NCBI GenBank assembly: GCA_963843755.1
Contig: CAWJLS010000009.1
Span: 1 to 64,000, forward strand
DNA from: CAWJLS01 sp963843755
Lineage (GTDB): Bacteria > Acidobacteriota > Thermoanaerobaculia > Multivoradales > DATKCC01
Length of the DNA: 64,000 nucleotides
Direction: 5' to 3'
The notes under the pieces are model-generated. The model was not told where the DNA came from, made no database searches, and saw only the letters and a program-made list of their open reading frames with translations. A program made the translations under genes and the position numbers. This document shows, piece after piece, positions 51,356-59,351 of the stretch; within the stretch, counting starts at the first letter, position 1; each line of letters starts with the position of its first letter.

Positions 51356-51664
51356 ATGCACGTCATCGCCGATCTGTGCGTCGTTCCTGTGGGAGTCGGG
51401 GTCTCGGTGAGCGAGTACGTGACCGCCTGCGAGCGAGTGCTCGCGGAGGCCGGGCTCGCGCACCGGCTCCACGCCTACGGCACCAACATCGAGGGGGAGT
51501 GGGACGAGGTGTTCGCCGCGGTCAAGCGCTGCCACGAGGTGGTGCACGCGATGGGCGCGCCGCGGATCAGCTCGACCCTGCGCTTCGGCACCCGGACCGA
51601 CCGGGACCAGACCATGACCGACAAGATCGAGAGCGTCGAGCGGCGACTGGGGGGCGGCGACTGA
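51356..51664 (+). CDS. MTH1187/YkoF-like small thiamine-binding family protein (DUF77)
   Basis: The protein is 102 residues, starting at ATG 51356 behind AAGGAGG. The sequence is typical of the MTH1187 family throughout: an N-terminal IADLCVVPVG strand, then the SEYVTACE helix, YGTNIEGEWDEVF, and RISSTLRFGTRTD near the C-terminus. Family members are small ferredoxin-like proteins that form oligomers; some bind thiamine or its precursors. No thiamine genes are adjacent, so the role here is not supported by context. A hairpin 22 nt after the stop is a likely terminator. Confidence 0.9.
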   Translation: MHVIADLCVVPVGVGVSVSEYVTACERVLAEAGLAHRLHAYGTNIEGEWDEVFAAVKRCHEVVHAMGAPRISSTLRFGTRTDRDQTMTDKIESVERRLGGGD

Positions 51665-51685
51665 CCGCTCGGTGGAGGGAGGGGA

Positions 51686-51726
51686 CCCGTGAGGACCGCC
51701 CGCTCAGAGGGGCGGGTCCTCACGGG
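51686..51726 (+). terminator. Hairpin after the small thiamine-binding-family gene
   Basis: CCCGTGAGGACC-GCCC pairs with GGGCGGGTCCTCACGGG, with one bulged base and a short loop. It lies 22 nt after the + strand stop. No clear T-run follows. Confidence 0.65.
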
Positions 51727-51730
51727 CTGC

Positions 51731-51773
51731 GACGGCGACCGGCCACGGCCCATGGGGCCGCGGGGTCGCCGTC
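51731..51773 (-). terminator. Hairpin after the Cys-rich peptide gene
   Basis: GACGGCGACC (51731-51740) pairs perfectly with GGTCGCCGTC (51764-51773), with an inner CGGCCC/GGGCCG stem. It lies 10 nt past the minus-strand stop at 51783. Confidence 0.65.
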
Positions 51774-51782
51774 AGGTGCCGA

Positions 51783-52106
51783 CTAGCAGTAACAGCAGTT
51801 CCTGAACTTGGCGCAGAAGCAGGAGAGGTCGCACTCCGAGCAGTCGTTCACCGGGAAGCCGCTGCCACAGTCGACCGCCGGCAGGATGCCGGCGAACGGC
51901 TCGGCGAACAGCGCGGTCGGATCCGGCGTGGCCACCTCCGTCGGAATCTCCACCGCGGCCGCCGGGGCGACCTCCGCGGCCGGCGCCGGGGCGGTGGTCA
52001 CGGTCGCCGGCGCCTGGTCGGCGGCGGGGACGGGCGGTGCGGCAAACCCGGCCGCGGCGAAGACGAAGACGGAAAACAGTGCCAGAAGAGTGATACGGGC
52101 TTTCAT
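51783..52106 (-). CDS. Small secreted Cys-rich peptide, unknown function
   Basis: The protein is 107 residues from ATG 52106, which follows a strong AAGGAGG; an in-frame start 18 codons upstream lacks a site. Residues 1-22 form a clear Sec signal peptide (basic MKAR, hydrophobic LLALFSVFVFAAAG, cleavage after Ala near 22/23). An Ala/Pro/Thr-rich linker follows to about 65. The last 28 residues hold eight cysteines at 80, 89, 92, 96, 98, 104, 105 and 107, ending in CCYC. An exported disulfide-rich or metal-binding tail is likely. I do not recognise the family. The gene has its own sigma-70-like promoter and terminator, so it is a separate unit. Confidence 0.82.
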   Translation of the reverse strand: MKARITLLALFSVFVFAAAGFAAPPVPAADQAPATVTTAPAPAAEVAPAAAVEIPTEVATPDPTALFAEPFAGILPAVDCGSGFPVNDCSECDLSCFCAKFRNCCYC

Positions 52107-52150
52107 TGCAGCCTCCTTGAACAAAGGTTCTGGGATGCCCATTGGGCAAC

Positions 52151-52189
52151 GACACTTCACTTACTGTATTTCTTGTATTCTGAAGTGTC
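52151..52189. promoter_or_regulatory. 9-bp inverted repeat over the peptide gene promoter, possible operator
   Basis: GACACTTCA (52151-52159) and TGAAGTGTC (52181-52189) are perfect inverted copies 21 bp apart. They overlap the -35 box and the expected transcription start of the promoter. Confidence 0.5.
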
Positions 52190-52191
52190 AA
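52163..52191 (-). promoter_or_regulatory. Sigma-70-like promoter of the Cys-rich peptide gene
   Basis: On the minus strand, TTGACA (52191-52186), a 17-nt spacer and TACAGT (52168-52163) give a perfect -35 and a 4/6 -10. The start codon is about 57 nt further. The stretch is AT-rich against a very GC-rich background. Confidence 0.72.
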
Positions 52192-52228
52192 CTCAAGAAT
52201 AACCCCCGCCCCGGCCGCCGGCGACCGT

Positions 52229-53335
52229 TCAGGGGCGCCGGCGGCCTTTCAGGTAGGCCCGCCCCTTCTCCATCAGCCGGGTGAACTCCTCCCGGTCTTC
52301 GGCGCGCACCACGGAGCGCAGGCGCTCGACCGCGAGCAGCAGCGCAGCCAAGGACTCTGTGCCGTAGTCGTTCAGGGTCTGGATCTCGTAGTAGAGGCCC
52401 GGGCTCTCCGCCGCCACCCGGCCGGCGACGTCGAGCTGGGCGTCGAAGGTGGTGCTGGAGAGCTCGGCCAACTTCGGCGCCGCCTCGCCGCTCTCGGCCA
52501 GCGCGGTGAAGAACGCGATGTTGACCGCGTGGGAGAGCCCCAGGACGTAGGCGATCAGCCGGTCGTGGCTCTCGAGGTCCATCTCTACCGTCACCGCCAT
52601 GGTCGAGGCGAAGAGGGCCCGCGCGGCGTCGGTCGCCTCCGGCACGCCCAGGTCGACGAAGACCACGTGGCGCGTCGACAGGAGCTCAGTGTCCGGCCCG
52701 AACATGGGGTGCAGCGAGGTGACCTTGAGCCCGGCCTCGGCACACGCCTTGAGCGCCTCGCGCAGCGGGCTCTTGAGGGAGCTGACGTCGAAGACCACCC
52801 CCGGAGGCCGGCGCTCGGCGAGCTCGAACAGGATCTCGCGGGTGGTCGAGATCGGCGCCGCGACGACGATCAGGTCGTGGTCGAGCGGCGTCTGGCGCCA
52901 GTCGGCGTGGTGGGGGACGTCCGGGAGGACGTCGGCGGGAGAGGGTGCCGGATCGGCGATCTCGATCGCGTAGCCCTGGGAGCCGAGAAAGCGGACGAAC
53001 CAGCGCCCCATGGCGCCGGCACCACCGATCACCAGGACCCGCTGGCCGGAGCCCTGGCCGTGGGAGGTCACCCGGTCCTGCTCCTGGACCGTGAGGGAGG
53101 AGCGGATCAGCAGGACCATCAGCTCCTCCGCGGCGTCGGGCGGGAACCCCTGGCGCTCGGCCGTCCGCCGGGCGCGCTCGATGACGTCGCGCTCTTGCCG
53201 GTAGTCGCGGGTGGGGAGACCGGCGTCGCGCTTGCGCCGGCCGATCTCCATGGCCAGCCTCTGGCGCTCCGCCGACAGCTCCAGGATCCGGCGGTCGATG
53301 TCGCTCAACGCGTCTCGTAGCTCGTCCAGACTCAT
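52229..53335 (-). CDS. tyrA: Bifunctional chorismate mutase/prephenate dehydrogenase
   Basis: The protein is 368 residues. Residues 1-90 are an AroQ-type chorismate mutase helix bundle (LDELRDALSDIDRRILEL, IGRRK, RDVIERARR). A dinucleotide-binding motif VLVIGGAGAMGRWF follows (glycine stretch at 104-110). The prephenate dehydrogenase body includes VVAAPIS, DVSSLKSP, the SLHPMFGPD loop and LGLSHAVN. It turns chorismate into 4-hydroxyphenylpyruvate for tyrosine synthesis in the cytoplasm. The T-protein fusion order matches the enterobacterial type. ATG 53335 has only a weak ribosome site. It is probably housekeeping and not tied to the synthetase operon. Confidence 0.93.
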   Translation of the reverse strand: MSLDELRDALSDIDRRILELSAERQRLAMEIGRRKRDAGLPTRDYRQERDVIERARRTAERQGFPPDAAEELMVLLIRSSLTVQEQDRVTSHGQGSGQRVLVIGGAGAMGRWFVRFLGSQGYAIEIADPAPSPADVLPDVPHHADWRQTPLDHDLIVVAAPISTTREILFELAERRPPGVVFDVSSLKSPLREALKACAEAGLKVTSLHPMFGPDTELLSTRHVVFVDLGVPEATDAARALFASTMAVTVEMDLESHDRLIAYVLGLSHAVNIAFFTALAESGEAAPKLAELSSTTFDAQLDVAGRVAAESPGLYYEIQTLNDYGTESLAALLLAVERLRSVVRAEDREEFTRLMEKGRAYLKGRRRP

Positions 53336-53447
53336 CCGGGGATGCTACCTCGACCGCGGCGCCCTCGGCCCGGTCTCCTCGCCGGCGCCGGCCACTCGAT
53401 CCGGCCGCCTGGTCCGATCGCCCGAACGGCGCGCCCGGACGAACGAA

Positions 53448-53482
53448 GGCCCGGGCTCGCGATGCCGCCGCGAGCCCGGGCC
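53448..53482 (-). terminator. Perfect 14-bp hairpin downstream of the BNR-repeat gene
   Basis: GGCCCGGGCTCGCG (53448-53461) and CGCGAGCCCGGGCC (53469-53482) are exact inverted copies with a 7-nt loop. It lies 45 nt past the minus-strand stop at 53528 and is followed on that strand by TTCGTTCG. Confidence 0.72.
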
Positions 53483-53527
53483 GAAGGAGCTCTAACTCAC
53501 GTCAGAGATCGACGGAGCTGCGTCCGC

Positions 53528-56398
53528 TCAGGGAACGCAGGCCGTGACCTGGACGTCGTCCAGGAACCAGCCGTCTGCGGTGACGCTGCAGTCGCTGATG
53601 CCGGTGAACGCGATGTAGAGCGTCTGGCCACCGCAACCGCCCGAACCGCCGGTGACCATGTCACAGGCCGCATCCAGGTCGATCTCCGTCGAGGCGAAGG
53701 ACGACTGGGTGCCGGTGAAGATCGGCAGGCCTGCCGCACCGCTCGGCTCGCAGGCCGCGCTGACGGTTCCGTTGTAGGTGGCGCCGCTGATGATGTCCGC
53801 CGCCGGAACCACCGTGTAGCTCGAGCCGTCGAGCGACAGGGCCACGAGGGCGCCGTCGTAGTTGGTCTCGAACTGGCGGCGGTGGTTGAAGGTCAGCCGC
53901 GCGTCGCTGGAGCCGGTGGGCACCGCGATGCCGCTGCCGTTGCCCGGCTCGGCGTAGATGAACCGGTTGCTGCTGTAGTTCCGGCTGCAGTTCGTGCCGC
54001 CGAAGCGGAAGATGTGCGGCGAGCTGGCCGCGCTGCAGGTCTGGACACCGCGCCAGACGTTGGTGTTCGACCCGTCGAACGAACCGCGGACCCAGTCGGA
54101 CAGGCCCGAAGCCGAGTCGAAGTTGTTCGAGTAGAGGCTCTGCGTGGTGCAGCCGCCGCTGGTGCAGGCCGAGGTGTCGTAGGTGCACGAGTTGGAGCAG
54201 CTCAGGGTGCCGCCGGTGAAGCCGAGGCTCGAGCAGGTGGCGCCGCCGAGGGCGCCGCCGTCGCACTGCTCACCGGTCTCGATCACGCCGTTGCCGCAGA
54301 CCGGGCCGGTGGTGTTGGTGCACCCGGAGGTGTCGTAGCCGTCGCAAGTCGAGTTGCAGGCGAGGGTGCCGCCGGTGAACCCGAAGTCGGTGCAGCTCGC
54401 GCCGCCCAGGGCGGTGCCGTCGCAGGTTTCGCCGGTCTCGATGGTGTTGTTGCCGCAGAACGGACCGCTCGTGCTGCACTCGAAGTCGACCGTCGAGAAG
54501 CCCACGTTCTCCGCCTGGCTCTCACTGCTCGAGCCCGGGTAGAAGTGGCGGGTGTCGGTCCACGCCAGGTACGCCTTGCAGTTCTGGGCGTCGAGGCCCA
54601 GGTACTCGCCGTACTGGTTCGGGTTGGCGTTGCCGTTGTCGCTGGTGTTCTCGTCCGAGTAGGAGATCGAGCTGTTGTTGAACTCGGAGCTCGCCGAGGA
54701 CACCTTGACGTTGGTGTCCCAGGTCACGCCGCAGTCGGTGGACCGGGCGGTGTAGAAGTCGACCTTCCGGTTGTTGCTGTCGTTGCGGGCGTCGTGCCAC
54801 GCCACCACCACCTGGCCGTTCGACTGGTCGACGACCAGGAACGGATGGAACTGGGTGCGGCTGGTCGAGTCGTCGTTCACCTTGACCGGCGAGGACCAGG
54901 AGGCGCCGCCGTTGGTCGACCGCGAGACGTAGATGTCCGCGGCGCTGGCGCTCGAGGAGGTGTCGCCGAAGGTGGCGTAGAGCGTGCCGTCACAGGCACC
55001 GCCCGAGTTGTCCACGTCGACCGCACCGAACGGGCCGATGCCGCGGTTGTCCTGGACGCCCGGGGTGCTGTCGTTGGAGAACGCAACCAGGCTGAAGTCC
55101 CGGACCAGGACCGGCGTCGACCAGGAGGCGCCGCCGTTCGTCGAGTGGGTGGAGTACATCCGCTCGTTGGTGCAAGTGCTGCCGCAGGTCAGCGTGTCGA
55201 AGACGATGTGCACGGTGCCGTTGTCCTCGACCGCCAGGTCGCAGCCCAGGTCGTAGGTGCCGCTGGTCGCCGTCGGGACGTCGACCTCGGTCCACGACGA
55301 GCCGCCGTTGGACGAGTAGGCCATCTTCTCGTTGTTGTCCCGGTCCCAGCAGGTGTACTGGCGGCCGTAGTAGGGGCTCGACGAGTTGTTGTCGATGGTG
55401 AAGAAGTTCTTGTCCTCGAAGGTCGAGGCGCCCCAACTGTTCTTGACCACGCCCTGGCCGCTCCAGGTGGCGCCACCGTTGGTCGACTTGGCGACCACCA
55501 TGGCGACGTAGTTGTTGTTGCCGATGGCGCAGATCAGCATGTGATTGATGTAGACGTTGTTGTTGTCGTCCCAGGAGAGCGCCGGGTCCGAACCGTAGAC
55601 GGTACCGGAGCAGCTCAGGCCCGAGTAGGCGCTCTGGCCCGGGGCGCAGGTGTAACCCCAGGTGGCGCCGCCGTCGGACGAGTAGAAGATCGCCTGGATG
55701 CCGCCGGCGCAGGCGCCGCCCATGGTGTCCCAGGTGTTGGCGGCCGCGACGATCTGGTTCGAGTTGTTCGGGTTCACCGCCACCTGGATCTCGCCCTGGA
55801 AGGTCTCGGGCGCGGGGCTGAAGTTGGTCGCCACGTTGCGGTTCGTGCCGATGGTCGTGCGCGTCGCCAGACCGTTGGCGTCCGCGTCCTCGGAGGTGTC
55901 GATCGGCCAGCCGGCCAGGACGCTGTCGACGTAGGTGTCGCCGTAGGTCCGGCGGGCGTCCGCCTCGTGGAGCTGGATCCAGCGCTTGTGCCACTCGAAG
56001 AGGAAGCGCGGGACGGCGACCTCGTAGTGCTTGGTCTCCATGTCGATCTGCAGGTACTCGAGGGGGGAGATCGGCATGAAGGAGAGGTACTGGTCGACGA
56101 CCTCGGGCCGGTTCATGTTGCCGTCGAGCTTCTTCTGGAAAGCCTGGAACTCGAGGTTGCCCTTCAGGTTCTCGTAGACGGGCTGGAGCTGGAGTCGCAT
56201 GTCGGCGCGGGTGGTGGGGGCGGCGCCTTCAGGACGGGACTCGGGAACTGCCGTGAGGGTGATGGGACCGGTACGCACGACCTGCATGGGCACCTTGCCG
56301 GGGGTCTTCTTCTGGGCCACCGCCGGGCCGGCGATCAGCGCAATCGCTGCCACCAACCCGAGGGAAAGGCCCAACTTCCGGGGGGAAGCCTTGAACAT
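53528..56398 (-). CDS. Secreted BNR/sialidase-like repeat protein with Cys-rich repeats
   Basis: The protein is 956 residues, with ATG 56398 after GGAGGAG. Residues 1-28 are a signal peptide ending AVA-Q. The middle holds repeated BNR (Asp-box) motifs such as SSDGGATW, STNGGATW, SSNGGSSW and STNGGASW, which predict a beta-propeller. Two Cys-rich repeats follow (CGNNTIETGETCDG and CGNGVIETGEQCDG, each with GGTLxCxxxC), resembling myxococcal-type Cys repeats. A C-terminal domain of about 190 residues looks like a jelly-roll or proprotein-type module. It should be extracellular or on the cell surface. The sialidase catalytic Arg triad and Tyr/Glu pair cannot be assigned, so enzyme activity is not supported. 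Confidence 0.88.
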   Translation of the reverse strand: MFKASPRKLGLSLGLVAAIALIAGPAVAQKKTPGKVPMQVVRTGPITLTAVPESRPEGAAPTTRADMRLQLQPVYENLKGNLEFQAFQKKLDGNMNRPEVVDQYLSFMPISPLEYLQIDMETKHYEVAVPRFLFEWHKRWIQLHEADARRTYGDTYVDSVLAGWPIDTSEDADANGLATRTTIGTNRNVATNFSPAPETFQGEIQVAVNPNNSNQIVAAANTWDTMGGACAGGIQAIFYSSDGGATWGYTCAPGQSAYSGLSCSGTVYGSDPALSWDDNNNVYINHMLICAIGNNNYVAMVVAKSTNGGATWSGQGVVKNSWGASTFEDKNFFTIDNNSSSPYYGRQYTCWDRDNNEKMAYSSNGGSSWTEVDVPTATSGTYDLGCDLAVEDNGTVHIVFDTLTCGSTCTNERMYSTHSTNGGASWSTPVLVRDFSLVAFSNDSTPGVQDNRGIGPFGAVDVDNSGGACDGTLYATFGDTSSSASAADIYVSRSTNGGASWSSPVKVNDDSTSRTQFHPFLVVDQSNGQVVVAWHDARNDSNNRKVDFYTARSTDCGVTWDTNVKVSSASSEFNNSSISYSDENTSDNGNANPNQYGEYLGLDAQNCKAYLAWTDTRHFYPGSSSESQAENVGFSTVDFECSTSGPFCGNNTIETGETCDGTALGGASCTDFGFTGGTLACNSTCDGYDTSGCTNTTGPVCGNGVIETGEQCDGGALGGATCSSLGFTGGTLSCSNSCTYDTSACTSGGCTTQSLYSNNFDSASGLSDWVRGSFDGSNTNVWRGVQTCSAASSPHIFRFGGTNCSRNYSSNRFIYAEPGNGSGIAVPTGSSDARLTFNHRRQFETNYDGALVALSLDGSSYTVVPAADIISGATYNGTVSAACEPSGAAGLPIFTGTQSSFASTEIDLDAACDMVTGGSGGCGGQTLYIAFTGISDCSVTADGWFLDDVQVTACVP

Positions 56399-56892
56399 TC
56401 ATCTCCTCCTTGGCCAGATCGGAGCTGGCCTCGTCTTATCAATTGCTAATGAATGGGGGCACGCGCCGCCATTCACCGCAAAAAGCCTCACGGTGTTCCA
56501 ACCACCCGGGCCGCACCGCTCATACGAGCGGACAGGACAGGTCACATCAGCCGAACGGGCCGATCACGCGGATCGACCCCGGTTCGGATGACCGGTCCCC
56601 CGACCCAAAAACCCGGTGCCCTTACGACGGAGTCGTGGACGAACCCCGATGGATTCGTTCCAGCACTGATGAGATGTTGAGCGCCAAGCCTTACGGAGAA
56701 CTAGGTGCTCGAACACACCGAAGTGGGACACGTCCCCCGAAGCGCCGGGAGGAGCGGAGAGATCGCCCCGGCGCCGGCCTGGATGCCGGGACGTCGACGG
56801 CCGGTCAGACGCGCCCTGAAACAGCCGCGGGCCCCGGAGCGTAGGGCTGCCCGAGAGCGACCCTCGAACCCCGACCGCCGAGGAGGCACCCC
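56399..56892. other. Divergent intergenic region, about 490 bp
   Basis: It separates the minus-strand BNR gene from the plus-strand permease and should hold both promoters. An AT-rich island is at about 56432-56452. A 6-bp perfect hairpin CCGCTC-ATAC-GAGCGG is at 56516-56531. No convincing -35/-10 pair and no gene are seen. Confidence 0.5.
56412..56430 (-). promoter_or_regulatory. Hairpin in the 5' leader next to the ribosome site of the BNR gene
   Basis: GGCCAG and CTGGCC pair around a 7-nt loop, directly upstream of AAGGAGGAG on the minus strand. It could influence translation; this is weak evidence. Confidence 0.4.
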
Positions 56893-59307
56893 ATGGCCGA
56901 GCTGTTCCACTCCCTGCGCTTCAGTGTCCGTACCCTCCGCCGGAGCCCCGGTCTTTCCGCGATCGCGATCCTCGCCCTGACCCTGGGGATCGGCCTGACG
57001 ACCGCCATGTACAGCATCGTCCACGGCGCGCTGCAGAACCTGCCGTTCGAGGACGCCGACCGCCTCCTCCACCTCGAGCGCAACCGGCCGTCGGAGGGGA
57101 TCGACAGCATGGAGGTGACGATCGCCGACTTCCTCGACTGGCGCCGTCAACAGACCTCCTTCGAAGACCTGGCGGCGTTCTACACCGGCACCGCCAACCT
57201 GGCCGGCAACGACGCCAGCCCGGAGCGCTACGAGGGCGCCTTCATGACCGCCGACTCGTTCCGGCTGTTGCGGGCGCACGCCGCCCTCGGCCGGACGTTC
57301 GAAGAGGGCGAGGACGGCCCCGGGGCGGCGGCGGCGGTGATCCTGGGGCACCGGGTGTGGCGCGACCGGTTCCGGAGCGATCCGGACATCCTCGGCCGCA
57401 CCGTGAGGATCAACGGCGAGCCCACGGTGGTGATCGGGGTCATGCCCGAAGGGTTCCGCTTCCCCATCGACCAGGATCTCTGGCTCCCCCTGCGCTGGGA
57501 CGCCGACCTGCCGTCACGCGACGCGGGGCAGACGCTCGAGGTCTACGGCCGCCTGGCGCCCGGAGTCACCGCCGACCAGGCCCAGGTCGAGATGTCGTCG
57601 ATCGCCAAGCGCCTCGCCGACACCTACCCGGAGACGAACAAGGGCGTCGGCGCGGTGGTCAAGCCGTACACGGAGGAGTTCGTCGGGCAGGAGGCGATCG
57701 CCCTGCTCTACGTCATGCTCGGCGCGGTCCTCGGGGTGCTGCTGATCGCCTGCGCCAACGTCGCCAACCTGCTGCTCGCACGGACCGCCCTGCGCAGCCG
57801 CGAGGTCGCCGTCCGCTCGGCCCTGGGTGCCGGACGGCTGCGGGTCGTGCTCGGGGTCCTCGGCGAGGCCGCGCTCCTCTCCGCCGCCGGCGCCGTCCTC
57901 GGGCTCGGCCTGGCCACGATCGGGGTGCGCCTCTTCGACCAGGCGATCCAGGCGACCGATCCGCCCTACTGGCTGCACTTCGGGATCGATCTGAAGGTGG
58001 CCGCCTTCGTGGTCGCCGTCGCCGCGGCGGCGACCCTCCTCTCCGGCCTGTTGCCGGCGCTCCAGGCCTCCGGTGCCCGGGTCGGCGAGGTGCTCAAGGA
58101 CGAAGGGCGCGGCGCCTCGAGCTTCCGTCTCGGCAAGCTCGCCCGCTCGCTGGTGGTCGCCGAGCTCGCTCTCTCCTGCGGCCTGCTCGTTGCAACCGGG
58201 CTGATGGTCAAGAGCGTCGTCGAGCTGCGCACCCACGACTACGGCTTCGCCGTCGACGGCCTGTTCACCGCCAGGATCGGCCTGTTCGAGAGCGAGTACC
58301 CGACGCCGGACGACCGGGCACGCTTCTTCGAGAGCCTGCGCGAGCGGCTCGCCGAACGCCCGGAGGCGCGCCAGGTGGGGCTGACCGACTCGCTGCCCAT
58401 CCTCGGCTCGCCGCGGTACAAGTTCGTCCTGCGCGGCGACGAGCAGCCCGACGGCACCTCGTTGCGCGCCCGGCGGGTGGCGGTGAGCCCCGGGGTCTTC
58501 GAGGCCTTCGAGGTCCGCCCGCTCTCCGGGCGCACCTTCACCGCCCACGACCGCCGCGACTCCCGGCCTGTGGCGCTGGTCAACCGGCCGTTCGCCGAGC
58601 GCTACTTCCCCGGCGAGAACCCGATCGGCCGGCAAGTGAAGATCGACCTCTCGGACGAGAGCGAGGACTGGAGGACGATCGTCGGCGTGGTGCCCGACAT
58701 GGAGCTGGGCGGCCCGCGGCAGGAGGACCCGGAAGGGATCTACGTGCCGTTGGCCCAGACCGACACGCGGTTCGCGTCGCTGGTCGTCCGCAGCGAGGGC
58801 GACCCGATGGCCCTGGCCCCGGCGGTGCGCCAGGCGGTGGCCGCCCAGGACCCGTACCTGCCGATCTACTGGGTCCGGACGATGAGCGATGCGATCCATC
58901 GCCAGAACTGGTTCGTCGACGTCTTCGGCACCATCTTCGCCATCTTCGGCGTCTCCGGCCTGCTGCTGGCAGTGATCGGGCTCTACGGCGTCATGAGCTT
59001 CTCGGTCCAGCGCCGGACCCACGAGGTCGGCATCCGCATGGCCCTGGGAGCCGACAGCGGCAAGATCCTGCGCCTCATGGTGCGCCAGGGCGCCATCCAG
59101 GTCGGCATCGGCACCGTGCTGGGGATCGGGCTCGCCCTGGCGCTCTCGCGCGGCATCCGGATCCTGCTGTTCGCTGTCGATCCGTGGGACGCCGGGATCT
59201 TCGTCGTGATCGTCGCGGTGCTGGTGGTCACCAGCCTGGTCGCCGCCCTGCTGCCGGCCCGCCGGGCGGCGATCGTCGACCCGGCGGTGGCGCTGCGGCG
59301 GGACTGA
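56893..59307 (+). CDS. ADOP-type ABC transporter permease (MacB/FtsX family)
   Basis: The protein is 804 residues, with ATG 56893 six nt after AGGAGG. A first membrane helix at about residues 20-40 (ILALTLGIGLTTAMYSI) precedes a periplasmic MacB-like core. A first FtsX unit follows, with its coupling motif ALRSREVAVRSALGAGR (about 298-314). A second core leads to a second FtsX unit (VQRRTHEVGIRMALGADSGKIL). This duplicated layout of about 800 residues matches the orphan permeases that are expanded in Acidobacteriota. No ATPase gene lies next to it, as is usual for this group. The cargo is unknown. The following DUF5996 gene is 44 nt on, on the same strand, and may share its transcript. Confidence 0.92.
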   Translation: MAELFHSLRFSVRTLRRSPGLSAIAILALTLGIGLTTAMYSIVHGALQNLPFEDADRLLHLERNRPSEGIDSMEVTIADFLDWRRQQTSFEDLAAFYTGTANLAGNDASPERYEGAFMTADSFRLLRAHAALGRTFEEGEDGPGAAAAVILGHRVWRDRFRSDPDILGRTVRINGEPTVVIGVMPEGFRFPIDQDLWLPLRWDADLPSRDAGQTLEVYGRLAPGVTADQAQVEMSSIAKRLADTYPETNKGVGAVVKPYTEEFVGQEAIALLYVMLGAVLGVLLIACANVANLLLARTALRSREVAVRSALGAGRLRVVLGVLGEAALLSAAGAVLGLGLATIGVRLFDQAIQATDPPYWLHFGIDLKVAAFVVAVAAAATLLSGLLPALQASGARVGEVLKDEGRGASSFRLGKLARSLVVAELALSCGLLVATGLMVKSVVELRTHDYGFAVDGLFTARIGLFESEYPTPDDRARFFESLRERLAERPEARQVGLTDSLPILGSPRYKFVLRGDEQPDGTSLRARRVAVSPGVFEAFEVRPLSGRTFTAHDRRDSRPVALVNRPFAERYFPGENPIGRQVKIDLSDESEDWRTIVGVVPDMELGGPRQEDPEGIYVPLAQTDTRFASLVVRSEGDPMALAPAVRQAVAAQDPYLPIYWVRTMSDAIHRQNWFVDVFGTIFAIFGVSGLLLAVIGLYGVMSFSVQRRTHEVGIRMALGADSGKILRLMVRQGAIQVGIGTVLGIGLALALSRGIRILLFAVDPWDAGIFVVIVAVLVVTSLVAALLPARRAAIVDPAVALRRD

Positions 59308-59351
59308 CAACCGCTCGGGATAGAGTGCATCCTCAAACAAAGGAGACGCCC

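Noticed and set aside
50380..51786. Plus-strand 468-codon frame as a single gene
   Set aside because: Only about 95 codons in its middle resemble a protein (gltB fragment); both flanks are motif-free and cross repeats and a real gene in another frame.
53342..56449. Plus-strand open frame of 1035 codons opposite the BNR gene
   Set aside because: An antisense shadow rich in Val/Ala/Arg/Gly. The minus strand has a signal peptide, ribosome site and repeat motifs.
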